Part shown: in pieces, positions 6,162-12,975 of the stretch
Layout: the number at the start of each line of letters is the position of its first letter
Position numbering within the stretch: position 1 is the stretch's first letter
Source: Sphingobium sp.
GTDB taxonomy: Bacteria; Pseudomonadota; Alphaproteobacteria; Sphingomonadales; Sphingomonadaceae
NCBI GenBank assembly: GCA_030148625.1
Contig: JASBTC010000449.1
Span: 1-15,590, forward strand
Length of the DNA stretch: 15,590 nucleotides
Reading direction: 5' to 3'
Position numbers and translations under genes: made by a program
The notes under the pieces: generated by a model
Told to the model about the DNA's origin: nothing
Databases searched by the model: none
What the model saw: only the letters and a program-made list of their open reading frames with translations

Positions 6162-7880
6162 ATGATGCCGGAAGCCGGGATTGGAGCCGCCGTGGAAGCC
6201 TTGCATGAAGTCGATGTGCTGGTCGTGGGATCGGGCGCGGGCGCGCTGACCGCGGCGTTCACCGCCGCCAATGCGGGCGCGGAGGTTCTCGTGGTCGAGA
6301 AATCGGCGCGATATGGCGGCACCTCGGCGACATCGGGCGGCGGCATCTGGATTCCCGCCAGCGACGATGCCCGCGCCAAGGGACATGCCGACGACCCCGA
6401 AGAGGCGCTCGGCTATATCAAGGCCTTGATCGGCGACGACGTGCCCGAGACCAAGCTCCGCGCCTTTGTCGACAATGCCCCGCGGATGCTGCGCGACATG
6501 GAGGCGCATTCGGAGCTGCGCTACACTGCCTATGCCTATGCCGATTATCACATGGACGTGGCGGGCGCGCGTGACGGCTGGCGGACGCACGACCCGATCC
6601 CGCTGATGGCCGACCGGCTGGGCGAGGATTTCTGGCGGATGGAGCCGCCGCACACGCTGACACTCACCTTCGGCCGCTTCACCTGGACGATGGAGGAAGC
6701 CAAGCTGCTGCTGACGATGAGCCCGGGCGCCAAGCCCCTCCTCTTCAAGCTGATGATGAAATATCTGTTCGACCTGCCCTGGCGCTTCAAGACCAAGCGC
6801 TCGCGCCGTCTGACCGGGGGCAACGCGCTGATCGGCCGGCTCAAACTGTCGATCGATGCCAAGGGCGTTCCGATCTGGCTGGATGCGCCGATGGTCTCGC
6901 TCGTCGACGGCCCCGATGGCGTGACCGGCGCGATCGTCGAACGCGACGGCGAGGCGATCGAGATCCGCGCGCGCAAGGGCGTGATCCTCGCCAGCGGCGG
7001 CTTCGATCATGATCCGGCATTGCGCGCACGCCATTCGCCCCAGCCCGCCTCGGCCGACTGGAGCGCAGGTGTGCCCAGCAACACCGGCGACGGGCTGAAG
7101 GCCGGCATCAGCGTCGGCGCCGCGACCGGACTGATGGATTCCGCCTGGTGGGGGCCGGGCTTCATGCTCGATGGCGAGGATCGTGCACGTATCATGTTCG
7201 TCGAGCGTGCATTGCCCTCCTCGATCATCGTCAACCAGGCGGGCCGGCGCTACATGAACGAGGCCGCGTCCTATCATGTCGCGGGCGGCGAGATGCATCG
7301 CGCCAACCGGCCCGATGCGCCGACCGTGCCGTCCTGGTTCGTCTTCGACGCGCGCTATCGCGGGAAATATATGCTGGGACCGATGATGCCCGGAAAATCC
7401 TCGGCCGACGCGCGCATCCCGGCGCCGATGCGCAAGATCCTGAAAAAGGCGGACTCGCTCGACGGGCTGGCGGCGCAGATGGGCGTCGATCCGGCGGTGT
7501 TCCGCGAGACAGTCGCGCGCTTCAACGGTTTCGCGGCGCGCGGCGAGGACCCCGATTATGCGCGCGGCCAGTCGGCCTATGACCGCCATTATGGCGACGC
7601 CTCGGTCTCGCCCAATCCCACGCTCGCGCCGATCGAGCACGGGCCCTTCTACGCGATCGCGATCTATCCGTGCGATCTCGGCACCAATGGCGGGCTCGCG
7701 ACCGACGAACGGGCGCGCGTGCTCGATGAGGGCGGCAAGCCGATCCAGGGTCTCTACGCGGTGGGCAACGTTTCCGCCGCCGCCATGGGCCGGACCTATC
7801 CGGGCGCCGGCGCGACATTGGGCCCGGCGATGACCTTTGGCTGGATCGCCGCGCGCGACATGCTGGGCGTCAACCGGTGA
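6162..7880 (+). CDS. kstD: 3-ketosteroid dehydrogenase-like FAD-dependent oxidoreductase (KstD family)
   Basis: The 572-residue flavoprotein belongs to the KstD/fumarate-reductase flavoprotein family. The FAD-binding dinucleotide fold is at residues 19-45 (VLVVGSGAGALTAA), followed by GGTSATSGGGIWIP. The C-terminal TYPGAGATLGPAMTFG (Tyr546, Gly550) matches the Tyr-PGxG catalytic motif of 3-ketosteroid delta-1-dehydrogenases, where this Tyr and Gly stabilise the enolate. A further conserved NEAASYHVAG segment may hold another active-site Tyr. The enzyme should introduce a double bond in ring A of a 3-ketosteroid (delta-1, or delta-4 for 5-alpha substrates; not separable here), with electrons passing to FAD. 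The ATG at 6162 lacks a ribosome binding site. A GTG at 6192 with GGAG five bases ahead is a serious alternative start. The next gene overlaps the stop by four bases. Confidence 0.88.
   Translation: MMPEAGIGAAVEALHEVDVLVVGSGAGALTAAFTAANAGAEVLVVEKSARYGGTSATSGGGIWIPASDDARAKGHADDPEEALGYIKALIGDDVPETKLRAFVDNAPRMLRDMEAHSELRYTAYAYADYHMDVAGARDGWRTHDPIPLMADRLGEDFWRMEPPHTLTLTFGRFTWTMEEAKLLLTMSPGAKPLLFKLMMKYLFDLPWRFKTKRSRRLTGGNALIGRLKLSIDAKGVPIWLDAPMVSLVDGPDGVTGAIVERDGEAIEIRARKGVILASGGFDHDPALRARHSPQPASADWSAGVPSNTGDGLKAGISVGAATGLMDSAWWGPGFMLDGEDRARIMFVERALPSSIIVNQAGRRYMNEAASYHVAGGEMHRANRPDAPTVPSWFVFDARYRGKYMLGPMMPGKSSADARIPAPMRKILKKADSLDGLAAQMGVDPAVFRETVARFNGFAARGEDPDYARGQSAYDRHYGDASVSPNPTLAPIEHGPFYAIAIYPCDLGTNGGLATDERARVLDEGGKPIQGLYAVGNVSAAAMGRTYPGAGATLGPAMTFGWIAARDMLGVNR
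6183..6186 (+). promoter_or_regulatory. Ribosome binding site supporting an alternative GTG start of the kstD-like gene
   Basis: GGAG lies five bases before an in-frame GTG at 6192, which would give a protein starting VEALHEVDVLVVGSG (Met-initiated). The annotated ATG at 6162 has no purine-rich sequence at a sensible distance. With the GTG start, operator A ends 60 bases upstream, almost the same distance as operator D from hsaA (59 bases). Confidence 0.4.
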
Positions 7881-8248
7881 CAGGCGGCTTCAAGGTCATC
7901 TCGCTCTTGAAGGCGCGCGCCGATATCGATCGCGCGCGCTTTCGCGACTATTACGAAACCAATCATGCGCCGCTGATCCTGGAGCTGATGCCCAATATCC
8001 TCGCCTATCGGCGCAATTACGTCGGGGCGGACGGCGGCATCGCCTTCGATCGGACGCCGCCCTTCGACTATGATGCGGTCACCGAGATATGGTTTCGCGA
8101 TCGCGGGGCTTATGAGGACGCGCTGGCCGTGCTCATGCAGCCGGCAAATGCCGCGCGGCTCGCGGCGGATGAGGAGGAATTTCTCGACCGCTCGCAGACA
8201 CGGCTGCTGGTCGTCGAGGAAACTGAAAGCGCGATCCAGAGCCTGTAG
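7877..8248 (+). CDS. EthD-domain protein (dimeric alpha-beta barrel)
   Basis: This is a 123-residue protein of the EthD (PF07110) type: a first beta strand (FKVISLLKARAD), the helix RARFRDYYETNHAPLILEL with the characteristic NHAPL (His30), a strand-turn AYRRNYV, and a later FDAVTEIWF-like strand (FDYDAVTEIWF). The start is a GTG in a GTGA overlap with the flavoprotein stop, so it is translated together with it. EthD-like proteins are small ferredoxin-fold dimers found in several degradation and polyketide pathways, mostly without an assigned reaction. Here a role in handling the product of the ring-A dehydrogenase is conceivable, but it rests only on coupling. Confidence 0.82.
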   Translation: MTGGFKVISLLKARADIDRARFRDYYETNHAPLILELMPNILAYRRNYVGADGGIAFDRTPPFDYDAVTEIWFRDRGAYEDALAVLMQPANAARLAADEEEFLDRSQTRLLVVEETESAIQSL

Positions 8249-8272
8249 ATTTAGCTGGATTGCTTACCCCTG

Positions 8273-8300
8273 TGTCATTCCCGCTTTCGCAGGAATGACA
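8273..8300. terminator. Hairpin between convergent operons (bidirectional terminator and/or dispersed palindromic repeat)
   Basis: TGTCATTCC (8273-8281) is perfectly complementary to GGAATGACA (8292-8300). After one C/A mismatch the stem continues two pairs to a TTTC loop. It lies between the converging EthD gene and the SDR gene, as expected for a shared terminator, though there is no clear T-run on either side. The core GTCATTCC...GGAATGAC resembles a palindromic repeat dispersed in many proteobacterial genomes, so it may also be a repeat-family member. Confidence 0.7.
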
Positions 8301-8315
8301 GAAGGTATTTGTTGG

Positions 8316-9071
8316 CTACCGCGCCAGATAACCGCCATCGACGGCGAGCGGATGGCCGGTGATGAAGCTGGCCTTGTCCGAACAGAGGAAGACGACGGCA
8401 TCGGCGACTTCCTGCGCTTCGCCCAGCCGGTTCATCGGATGCATTTCGGCGATGAAGCGCGCCGCGGCTTCCTCCTTCACCACCGCCTCGACCATCGGCG
8501 TGCGGATCGCGCCGGGGCAGACCGCGTTGATGCGGATGCCTTGCGCGGCATAGCGCATCGCGGCCGACCGGGTGAGGCCGATCACCGCATGTTTGGACGC
8601 GCAATAGCCGGCGCCCCCCGCCCCGGCCATGCCCGCGATCGAAGCGGTGTTGACGATCGCGCCGCGCCCGGCACGTTCCATGTGGCGAAGCTCGGCCGCC
8701 ATGCACAGGGTCAGCCCGCGCTGGTTGACCGCGATCGTGCGGTCATAGAGGTCGAGGTCTCCCCAAGGCGTTTCCATGCCCTCCAGCGACACGCCGGCAT
8801 TGTTGAATGCGCAGTCGAGCCCGCCCCAGCGCAAGACGATATCGTCGACAAAGGCATCGACCGCCGCCCGATCGGTCACGTCGAGCGCGCCATGATGCGC
8901 CTCGGCGCCTGCCGCGCGTACCATCGCGGCGGTCTCGGCGGCACTGTCGGCATTGAGGTCGGCGACAGCGACACGCGCGCCTTCCGCGGCAAAGGCGAGC
9001 GCGGCGGCGCGGCCGATGCCGCTGCCGCCACCGGTCACGAACACGCTTTTTCCGTGCAGCGAAGACGCCAT
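8316..9071 (-). CDS. Short-chain dehydrogenase/reductase, probable hydroxysteroid dehydrogenase
   Basis: The 251-residue protein shows all classical SDR features: TGGGSGIG cofactor loop (about residues 13-20), the NNAG motif, active-site Ser144, Tyr156 and Lys160 (YCASK), the PGAIRTPM turn and a C-terminal TGHPLAVDGG. The start at 9071 follows GAGG five bases upstream and a seven-base gap after the thiolase stop. The longer frame to 9143 would overlap the thiolase and is not needed. It is the third gene of an operon with ketosteroid isomerase and thiolase. A 3-beta- or 17-beta-hydroxysteroid dehydrogenase would make the keto substrate of the isomerase, but a 3-hydroxyacyl-CoA role alongside the thiolase is also possible. 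The sequence alone does not decide. Confidence 0.92.
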   Translation of the reverse strand: MASSLHGKSVFVTGGGSGIGRAAALAFAAEGARVAVADLNADSAAETAAMVRAAGAEAHHGALDVTDRAAVDAFVDDIVLRWGGLDCAFNNAGVSLEGMETPWGDLDLYDRTIAVNQRGLTLCMAAELRHMERAGRGAIVNTASIAGMAGAGGAGYCASKHAVIGLTRSAAMRYAAQGIRINAVCPGAIRTPMVEAVVKEEAAARFIAEMHPMNRLGEAQEVADAVVFLCSDKASFITGHPLAVDGGYLAR

Positions 9072-9078
9072 GACCGCC

Positions 9079-10290
9079 TCAGACGATCTCGAACAGTCCG
9101 GCAGCCCCCATGCCGCCGGCGACGCACATCGACACCACGACATAGCGGACGCCGCGGCGCCTGCCCTCGATCAGCGCATGGCCGACCAGCCGCGAACCCG
9201 TCATGCCGAAAGGATGGCCGAGCGCGATCGCACCGCCGTCGACATTGATCCTTTCGGGATCGATGCCCAGCGTATCGCGGCAATAGAGCGCCTGGCTGGC
9301 AAAGGCCTCGTTGATTTCCCACAGGCCGATGTCGTCGACCTTCAGCCCCGCGCGGTCGAGCAGCTTGGGAACGGCGAAGACCGGGCCGATGCCCATTTCC
9401 TCCGCCTTGCATCCCGCAACCTGGAAGCCGCGATAGATGCCCAGGATCGGCAGCCCTTCCCTTTCAGCGGTCGCGCGGTCCATCACCAGCTGCGCCGAGG
9501 CGCCGTCCGAAAGCTGGCTGGCATTGCCCGCAGTGATATGGCGACCTTCCTTGACGACGAGCCCGTCCTTGAAGACCGGCTTGAGCCCCGCGAGCTTCTC
9601 GGCGGTGGTGTCGCCGCGTACGCCCTCGTCGCGATCCAGCGTCACCTCTTCCTTGCCGGTCTCGTTGCCTTCCTTGTCGAACAGCGCCTTGGTGACGGTG
9701 ATCGGCACGATCTCGTCGTCGAACCGGCCCGCCGCCTGAGCCGCGCTGGCGCGCTGCTGGCTGGTCGCGGAGAATGCGTCCTGCGCCTCACGCGAGACGC
9801 CGTAGCGATCGGCCACGATCTCGGCGGTCTCGATCATCGCCATATAGGCGTGGGGATCGGCCGCCTTCACGAATTCGGAGCGGTTGCGATAGCTGGGCGC
9901 ATGCTTGTTGATGGTGAGCGAGATGCTCTCCACGCCGCCGGCCACCGCGACGTCGATCTCGTCGCACATGATGCCGCGCGCGGCGAGCGCGATGGCGTTG
10001 AGCCCGGACGAACATTTGCGGTCGAGCGTGAAGCCCCCGGTCGCATCGGGCAGCACCGAGCCCTGAACCGTCAGGCGGCCGACATTATAGCCCTGCGTAC
10101 CCCAATGATTGCCGACGCCCATATAGACATCGTCGACCCGGGCGGGATCGATCCCGGCGCGCGCGATCGCGGCATTCACGACATGCGCGGTCAGCACGGG
10201 CACTTCGGTATCGTTGAAGGCCCCGCGATAGGCCTTGCCGATGCCGGTGCGGGCAGTGGCGACGATGGCGGCTTCGCGCAAACTCGTCAT
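9079..10290 (-). CDS. Thiolase (acetyl-CoA acyltransferase family)
   Basis: This 403-residue protein is a full-length degradative-type thiolase. The catalytic nucleophile is Cys93 (RKCSSGLNA), the acid/base set is His359 (GHPFG within [14 protein letters not shown]) and Cys389 ([11 protein letters not shown]), and the NEAFA motif is present. Thiolases cleave a 3-ketoacyl-CoA with CoA, releasing acetyl- or propionyl-CoA. In steroid clusters related enzymes act on the side chain (FadA5, SkT-type) or on ring-derived acyl-CoA. The catalytic Cys is present, which argues against a non-catalytic SCP-x-like lyase partner. The ATG overlaps the stop of the ketosteroid isomerase gene (ATGA), so the two are co-translated. 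Confidence 0.95.
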   Translation of the reverse strand: MTSLREAAIVATARTGIGKAYRGAFNDTEVPVLTAHVVNAAIARAGIDPARVDDVYMGVGNHWGTQGYNVGRLTVQGSVLPDATGGFTLDRKCSSGLNAIALAARGIMCDEIDVAVAGGVESISLTINKHAPSYRNRSEFVKAADPHAYMAMIETAEIVADRYGVSREAQDAFSATSQQRASAAQAAGRFDDEIVPITVTKALFDKEGNETGKEEVTLDRDEGVRGDTTAEKLAGLKPVFKDGLVVKEGRHITAGNASQLSDGASAQLVMDRATAEREGLPILGIYRGFQVAGCKAEEMGIGPVFAVPKLLDRAGLKVDDIGLWEINEAFASQALYCRDTLGIDPERINVDGGAIALGHPFGMTGSRLVGHALIEGRRRGVRYVVVSMCVAGGMGAAGLFEIV

Positions 10291-10664
10291 GCCTCGAAGC
10301 CCTGCATATTCGCCTGGCTCCAGAAAGCGCGCATTTCGACCACTTTGCCCTCCTCGTCGAACTTGAACGTGTCGATCACGTCGATCGACTTGCGGCCGCC
10401 ATAATCGAGCTCGACCGAGAAAGCGAAGGCCGCATAGTCGCCACCGGTGCGAACGGGGCCGTGCAGCTTCAGCTTCGGCCCCATCGTCATCGAGCGCGTG
10501 TAGAATTCCCGGATGGCGTCATGCCCCGCATGAGCGGGCGTGCCGATCGGATCCTCCACCGTCGCATCGGCGGCATAGAGCGCCACGACCATTTCGGGAT
10601 CGCCCTTTTCGAACGCTTCGACATAGCGCTCGACCGCCTCGACCATCACCGCGTGACTGGGCAT
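10287..10664 (-). CDS. ksdI: Ketosteroid delta-5 isomerase (NTF2 fold)
   Basis: The 125-residue protein aligns throughout with the Comamonas testosteroni steroid delta-isomerase as I remember it: [20 protein letters not shown] against its N-terminal helix, then [15 protein letters not shown], and [13 protein letters not shown] with IDTFKF. The catalytic Tyr14 and general base Asp38 fall at identical numbers, and Asp98 corresponds to the oxyanion-hole Asp99. The enzyme moves the double bond of a delta-5(6)-3-ketosteroid to the conjugated delta-4 position through a dienolate. This is among the clearest indications that the whole locus acts on steroids. It is the first gene of the isomerase-thiolase-SDR operon. 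A purine-rich ribosome binding site (GAGGAGG-like, from cctcctc at 10670-10676) lies just upstream of the ATG. Confidence 0.93.
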   Translation of the reverse strand: MPSHAVMVEAVERYVEAFEKGDPEMVVALYAADATVEDPIGTPAHAGHDAIREFYTRSMTMGPKLKLHGPVRTGGDYAAFAFSVELDYGGRKSIDVIDTFKFDEEGKVVEMRAFWSQANMQGFEA

Positions 10665-10780
10665 CCATTCCTCCTCAACCGCAAAAATTCCGGGAACCGG
10701 CGAACCGATCGGATCCCCATTGTCCCAACGGCGACATGGGACGCCACCACCATTTCGGGGCTACCCGTCTTTCGAACGTC

Positions 10781-10798
10781 CCGGTCGTCATCGACCGG
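10781..10798. terminator. Hairpin downstream of the extradiol dioxygenase gene
   Basis: CCGGTCG (10781-10787) pairs perfectly with CGACCGG (10792-10798) around a four-base loop. It begins seven bases beyond the dioxygenase stop on the minus strand and lies ahead of the isomerase operon. It lacks a U-tract, so a terminator role is tentative. The rest of the 140-base gap (10665-10804) holds no operator copy and no other feature I can support. Confidence 0.45.
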
Positions 10799-10804
10799 CC
10801 ATTC

Positions 10805-11692
10805 TCAGCCGCCGAAATTCCAGTGATGGCCCCACTCATCCTCCTTCAGGCTGATCGTCGGCGTGAAGGTTTTCCAGTCGGGACGGATGCCGCCGCAGCC
10901 ATATTCGACGTCGAAGCCCGATGGCGTGCGCATGTAGAAGCTCGTCATCTTGTCGTTCATATGCTTGCCGAGACTCGACGAGATATGGACGCCGGCGGCG
11001 ATCGCACGGTCGAGCGAGCGGCCGACATCGTCGAGCCCGGGAACTTCGACCATCATGTGGATCAACCCCGAAGGCGCTGGATATTCGCCGAGCGCCACGC
11101 TGTGATGGCGCGGATTGTCGCAATGCAGGAAATGGAAACCGATCCCCGGATCGTCGGGCCCGCCCTGCATGAAGGCGCGCATCTCGTCGCTGTCGCCGAA
11201 ACCGAGCAGGTCGACATAGAAAGCGCGCGTCTCGGCGAGCTTCATCGCGGGAAAGACCACATGGCCCAGCCCCATCTCGCCGGTCACGAAACCCGGCACG
11301 CCGGCGGGCGAGACGAAGGGCCTGCCATCGACGATGTTGCCCCAGCCCAGTTCGAGCCGATTGCCCGACGGATCGCTGCAGCGGACAAAGGCGCGCAGAT
11401 GGCGCTCGGCCGCCTCCTCCGCACTCGCCGCTTCGAACGTGACGCCGGCGGCGCGAAGCCGGGCAAGCCCGGCCTCGAACGCATGCGCATCGGCATAGAC
11501 CAGACCCGCCGCGTGAAAGCTGTCCGTATCGCCCTTGCGGATCTGAATGCGGAAGGGCCGGTCGTCCATGCGCAGGCGGATGCCGTCTTGATGATCAATG
11601 GCCTGCATGCCCAGCACGGTTTCGCCGTAAACGCGCCAGGCTTCGACGTCCGCCGTGTCGACGACCACATAGGCAAGCGATCGTATCGCCAT
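10805..11692 (-). CDS. hsaC: Extradiol catechol dioxygenase, 3,4-DHSA dioxygenase type (HsaC/TesB)
   Basis: The 295-residue type I extradiol dioxygenase has two vicinal-oxygen-chelate repeats. The iron ligands are visible as His144 (GLGHVVF), His212 (IHMMVEV) and Glu263 (GFDVEYGCGG). These sit three or fewer residues from those of mycobacterial HsaC (145, 215, 266, from memory). The RHHSVAL and SFYMRTPSG segments are also shared. It should cleave the catecholic ring A of 3,4-dihydroxy-9,10-seco-androstatriene-dione. The start at 11692 gives MAIRSLAYVVVDTADVEAW, which lines up with the HsaC N-terminus. An ATG three codons upstream (11701) is possible. Unlike in actinobacteria the gene is not adjacent in strand to hsaA/hsaD, but it shares their operator motif. 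Confidence 0.94.
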   Translation of the reverse strand: MAIRSLAYVVVDTADVEAWRVYGETVLGMQAIDHQDGIRLRMDDRPFRIQIRKGDTDSFHAAGLVYADAHAFEAGLARLRAAGVTFEAASAEEAAERHLRAFVRCSDPSGNRLELGWGNIVDGRPFVSPAGVPGFVTGEMGLGHVVFPAMKLAETRAFYVDLLGFGDSDEMRAFMQGGPDDPGIGFHFLHCDNPRHHSVALGEYPAPSGLIHMMVEVPGLDDVGRSLDRAIAAGVHISSSLGKHMNDKMTSFYMRTPSGFDVEYGCGGIRPDWKTFTPTISLKEDEWGHHWNFGG

Positions 11693-11769
11693 TCGCTTCA
11701 TCCCCAGATTGCGCGTCTCCTGACGCCTCTCGCTGCGCAAGCTAATAGCATATTTGGCATAATACAAGC

Positions 11770-11775
11770 ATTATA
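11770..11775 (-). promoter_or_regulatory. Candidate -10 box of the hsaC promoter
   Basis: On the minus strand this reads TATAAT, the full consensus, 78 bases upstream of the hsaC ATG. The -35 at 17-base spacing (11798-11793, ATGATT) is weak. The box overlaps the left half of operator B, so a protein bound there would compete with RNA polymerase. Confidence 0.45.
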
Positions 11776-11804
11776 CGTATCTATGACGTATAAATCATAC
11801 GCAT
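11773..11804. promoter_or_regulatory. Putative operator B: inverted repeat ATACGTA-N18-TACGCAT
   Basis: The left half ATACGTA (11773-11779) matches the consensus at five of seven positions and the right half TACGCAT (11798-11804) at six of seven, with an 18-base spacer. An additional GACGTAT half-site lies inside the spacer at 11785-11791. It sits 80 bases upstream of hsaC and overlaps the candidate -10 box. Confidence 0.6.
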
Positions 11805-11817
11805 ACCGCAGAAAATT

Positions 11818-12675
11818 TCAACGAACGATCGCGGGATGCGGGATGCGCGGCTCGCCGAGCATTTCGCGATAGGAGGGCGGACGACGGCCGCCCGCCTCGG
11901 TAATGCCATAGCGTTCGGCGAGCTCCGCTCCGATCCGGGTGCTGCCCGACAGCGTCATGCGCTCGGGGTCCTTGTGGACCGCCGCGATCAGCCGCCCCGT
12001 GAATTCGGGCGTCTCGGCATTGGCCATGAAACTCTCATACTGATCGGGCCGCTCACCGAGCGCACGCGCGGTACGCTCGGTGGCAAGCGGCCCCATCCAG
12101 ATCGCGATCGTCGCGACGTCATGATCCTTGAGATCGACACCCATATCGGCGGCGAACTTGTCGACCCCGGCCTTTTGCGCGCCATAGGCCGGGCCGTGCA
12201 TATAGCAGACCGATCCGAAGGACGAGGTGAAGGCGATCAGCCCACCGCCCGTCTCGATCATCAGCGGCGCCGCATGGAAGCTCGCGACATAGCTCGAACG
12301 CAGCCCGATATCGAGGATATCGACCAGCGCGACGGGCCGCTCCCAGAAGCCGCCGGGCATGATCAGCGCGTCGTGGATCGCAGTGGCGTTGTTGACGAGG
12401 ATGTCGAGCCGGCCTTCGTCGCGACGCACGCGCTCGAACAAGGCGGCGACCTGCGCGTCGTCGCCATGATCGACGGCAGCGGCAACACCGCGCCCACCAG
12501 CAGCGGTCACCGCTGCGGCAGTGGCGGCAACGGTTCCGGGAAGCGGCGCGCTCCCCTCCTCAACCGTCCGCCCCGTCACATAGACGGCATAGCCCTGTTC
12601 ACCGAGCGCGCGCGCGATCCCCGCACCCGCGCCGCGGCTCGCGCCCGTCACCACTGCCACCTTCTGCTCGCCCAT
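11818..12675 (-). CDS. Short-chain dehydrogenase/reductase (DHRS1-like length)
   Basis: The 285-residue SDR begins at an ATG (12675-12673) preceded by GAGG eight bases upstream. The cofactor loop is TGASRGAGAGIA (from residue 11), the NNAG motif reads NNAT, and the active site has Ser151, Tyr164 and Lys168 (YGAQK). The C-terminal part is longer than usual and ends in GRRPPSYREMLGEPRIPHPA. It belongs to a group of longer SDRs whose reactions are mostly unassigned. Extending the frame to 12804 would add a non-SDR-like leader and run across operator C, so I reject that start. The gene is alone in its transcription unit, divergent from hsaA, with operator C 85 bases upstream. A steroid intermediate is the likely substrate by context. 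Confidence 0.88.
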   Translation of the reverse strand: MGEQKVAVVTGASRGAGAGIARALGEQGYAVYVTGRTVEEGSAPLPGTVAATAAAVTAAGGRGVAAAVDHGDDAQVAALFERVRRDEGRLDILVNNATAIHDALIMPGGFWERPVALVDILDIGLRSSYVASFHAAPLMIETGGGLIAFTSSFGSVCYMHGPAYGAQKAGVDKFAADMGVDLKDHDVATIAIWMGPLATERTARALGERPDQYESFMANAETPEFTGRLIAAVHKDPERMTLSGSTRIGAELAERYGITEAGGRRPPSYREMLGEPRIPHPAIVR

Positions 12676-12760
12676 CTGCAACATCCTCGCTTGCCCGATT
12701 GCGGGCCCGTTGACATCCGTGATCGGATATTCGATTCGATATTGCGTCATAGAACGCGCT

Positions 12761-12792
12761 TTGCGTAGTTTGGAAGCATATTTCATACGCAA
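12761..12792. promoter_or_regulatory. Putative operator C: perfect inverted repeat TTGCGTA-N18-TACGCAA
   Basis: The two seven-base arms (12761-12767 and 12786-12792) are exact reverse complements separated by 18 bases, making this the best copy and the reference for the consensus. It lies upstream of the leftward SDR gene in the divergent region. Confidence 0.68.
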
Positions 12793-12876
12793 CACAACAA
12801 TCACTGCTAAACGGCAGGAATCGCACGATACCGTCGCACGCAGCCTGGAGGCGGTACGACGCTCCCCCGAAGTGGA

Positions 12877-12905
12877 TTGACAGCTTGCGTAGCAAATAAT
12901 AGATT
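12877..12905 (+). promoter_or_regulatory. Candidate hsaA promoter (TTGACA-N17-TAGATT)
   Basis: A full-consensus -35 (TTGACA, 12877-12882) is followed after 17 bases by TAGATT (12900-12905), matching four of six -10 positions. It would give a leader of about 64 bases before hsaA. Operator D starts two bases after the -35 box and covers the -10, suggesting repression. Confidence 0.5.
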
Positions 12906-12916
12906 TCTGTACGAAT
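12885..12916. promoter_or_regulatory. Putative operator D: inverted repeat TTGCGTA-N18-TACGAAT
   Basis: A perfect left half-site (12885-12891) and a right half TACGAAT (12910-12916, five of seven) sit at the same 18-base spacing as the other copies. The repeat overlaps the candidate hsaA promoter and ends 59 bases upstream of the hsaA start. Confidence 0.62.
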
Positions 12917-12975
12917 ATAGCAGTTGATCATTCTTATTTGCTGCAAACGGCGTACAAGAATCGCAAGGAGAGACC

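Larger units (their letters stand above)
12676..12975. promoter_or_regulatory. Divergent control region between the SDR gene and hsaA
   Basis: Three hundred bases with no credible gene. It holds two copies of the inverted repeat (operators C and D, starts 124 bases apart) and the candidate hsaA promoter. Partial half-sites also occur: TTGCGT at 12742-12747 facing AACGC at 12753-12757, and GCGTACAA at 12950-12957. The part from 12885 to 12940 is markedly AT-rich compared with the genes. Confidence 0.65.

Noticed and set aside
9072..9143. N-terminal extension of the SDR at 8316-9071
   Set aside because: It would overlap the thiolase C-terminus out of frame, and MASSLHGKSVFVTGGG at 9071 with a GAGG site is the standard SDR start.
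10713..10741. Imperfect hairpin (TCCCCAT...ATGGGA) between the isomerase and dioxygenase genes
   Set aside because: Pairing is interrupted and there is no T-run; the perfect stem at 10781-10798 is a better terminator candidate.
12742..12757. Extra operator-like pair TTGCGT...AACGC next to operator C
   Set aside because: It lacks the 18-base spacing shared by the four main copies, so it is noted only as possible half-sites.
12676..12804. N-terminal extension of the SDR at 11818-12675
   Set aside because: The added residues are not SDR-like, lack a ribosome binding site and would place operator C inside the coding region; the ATG at 12675 has GAGG at good spacing.
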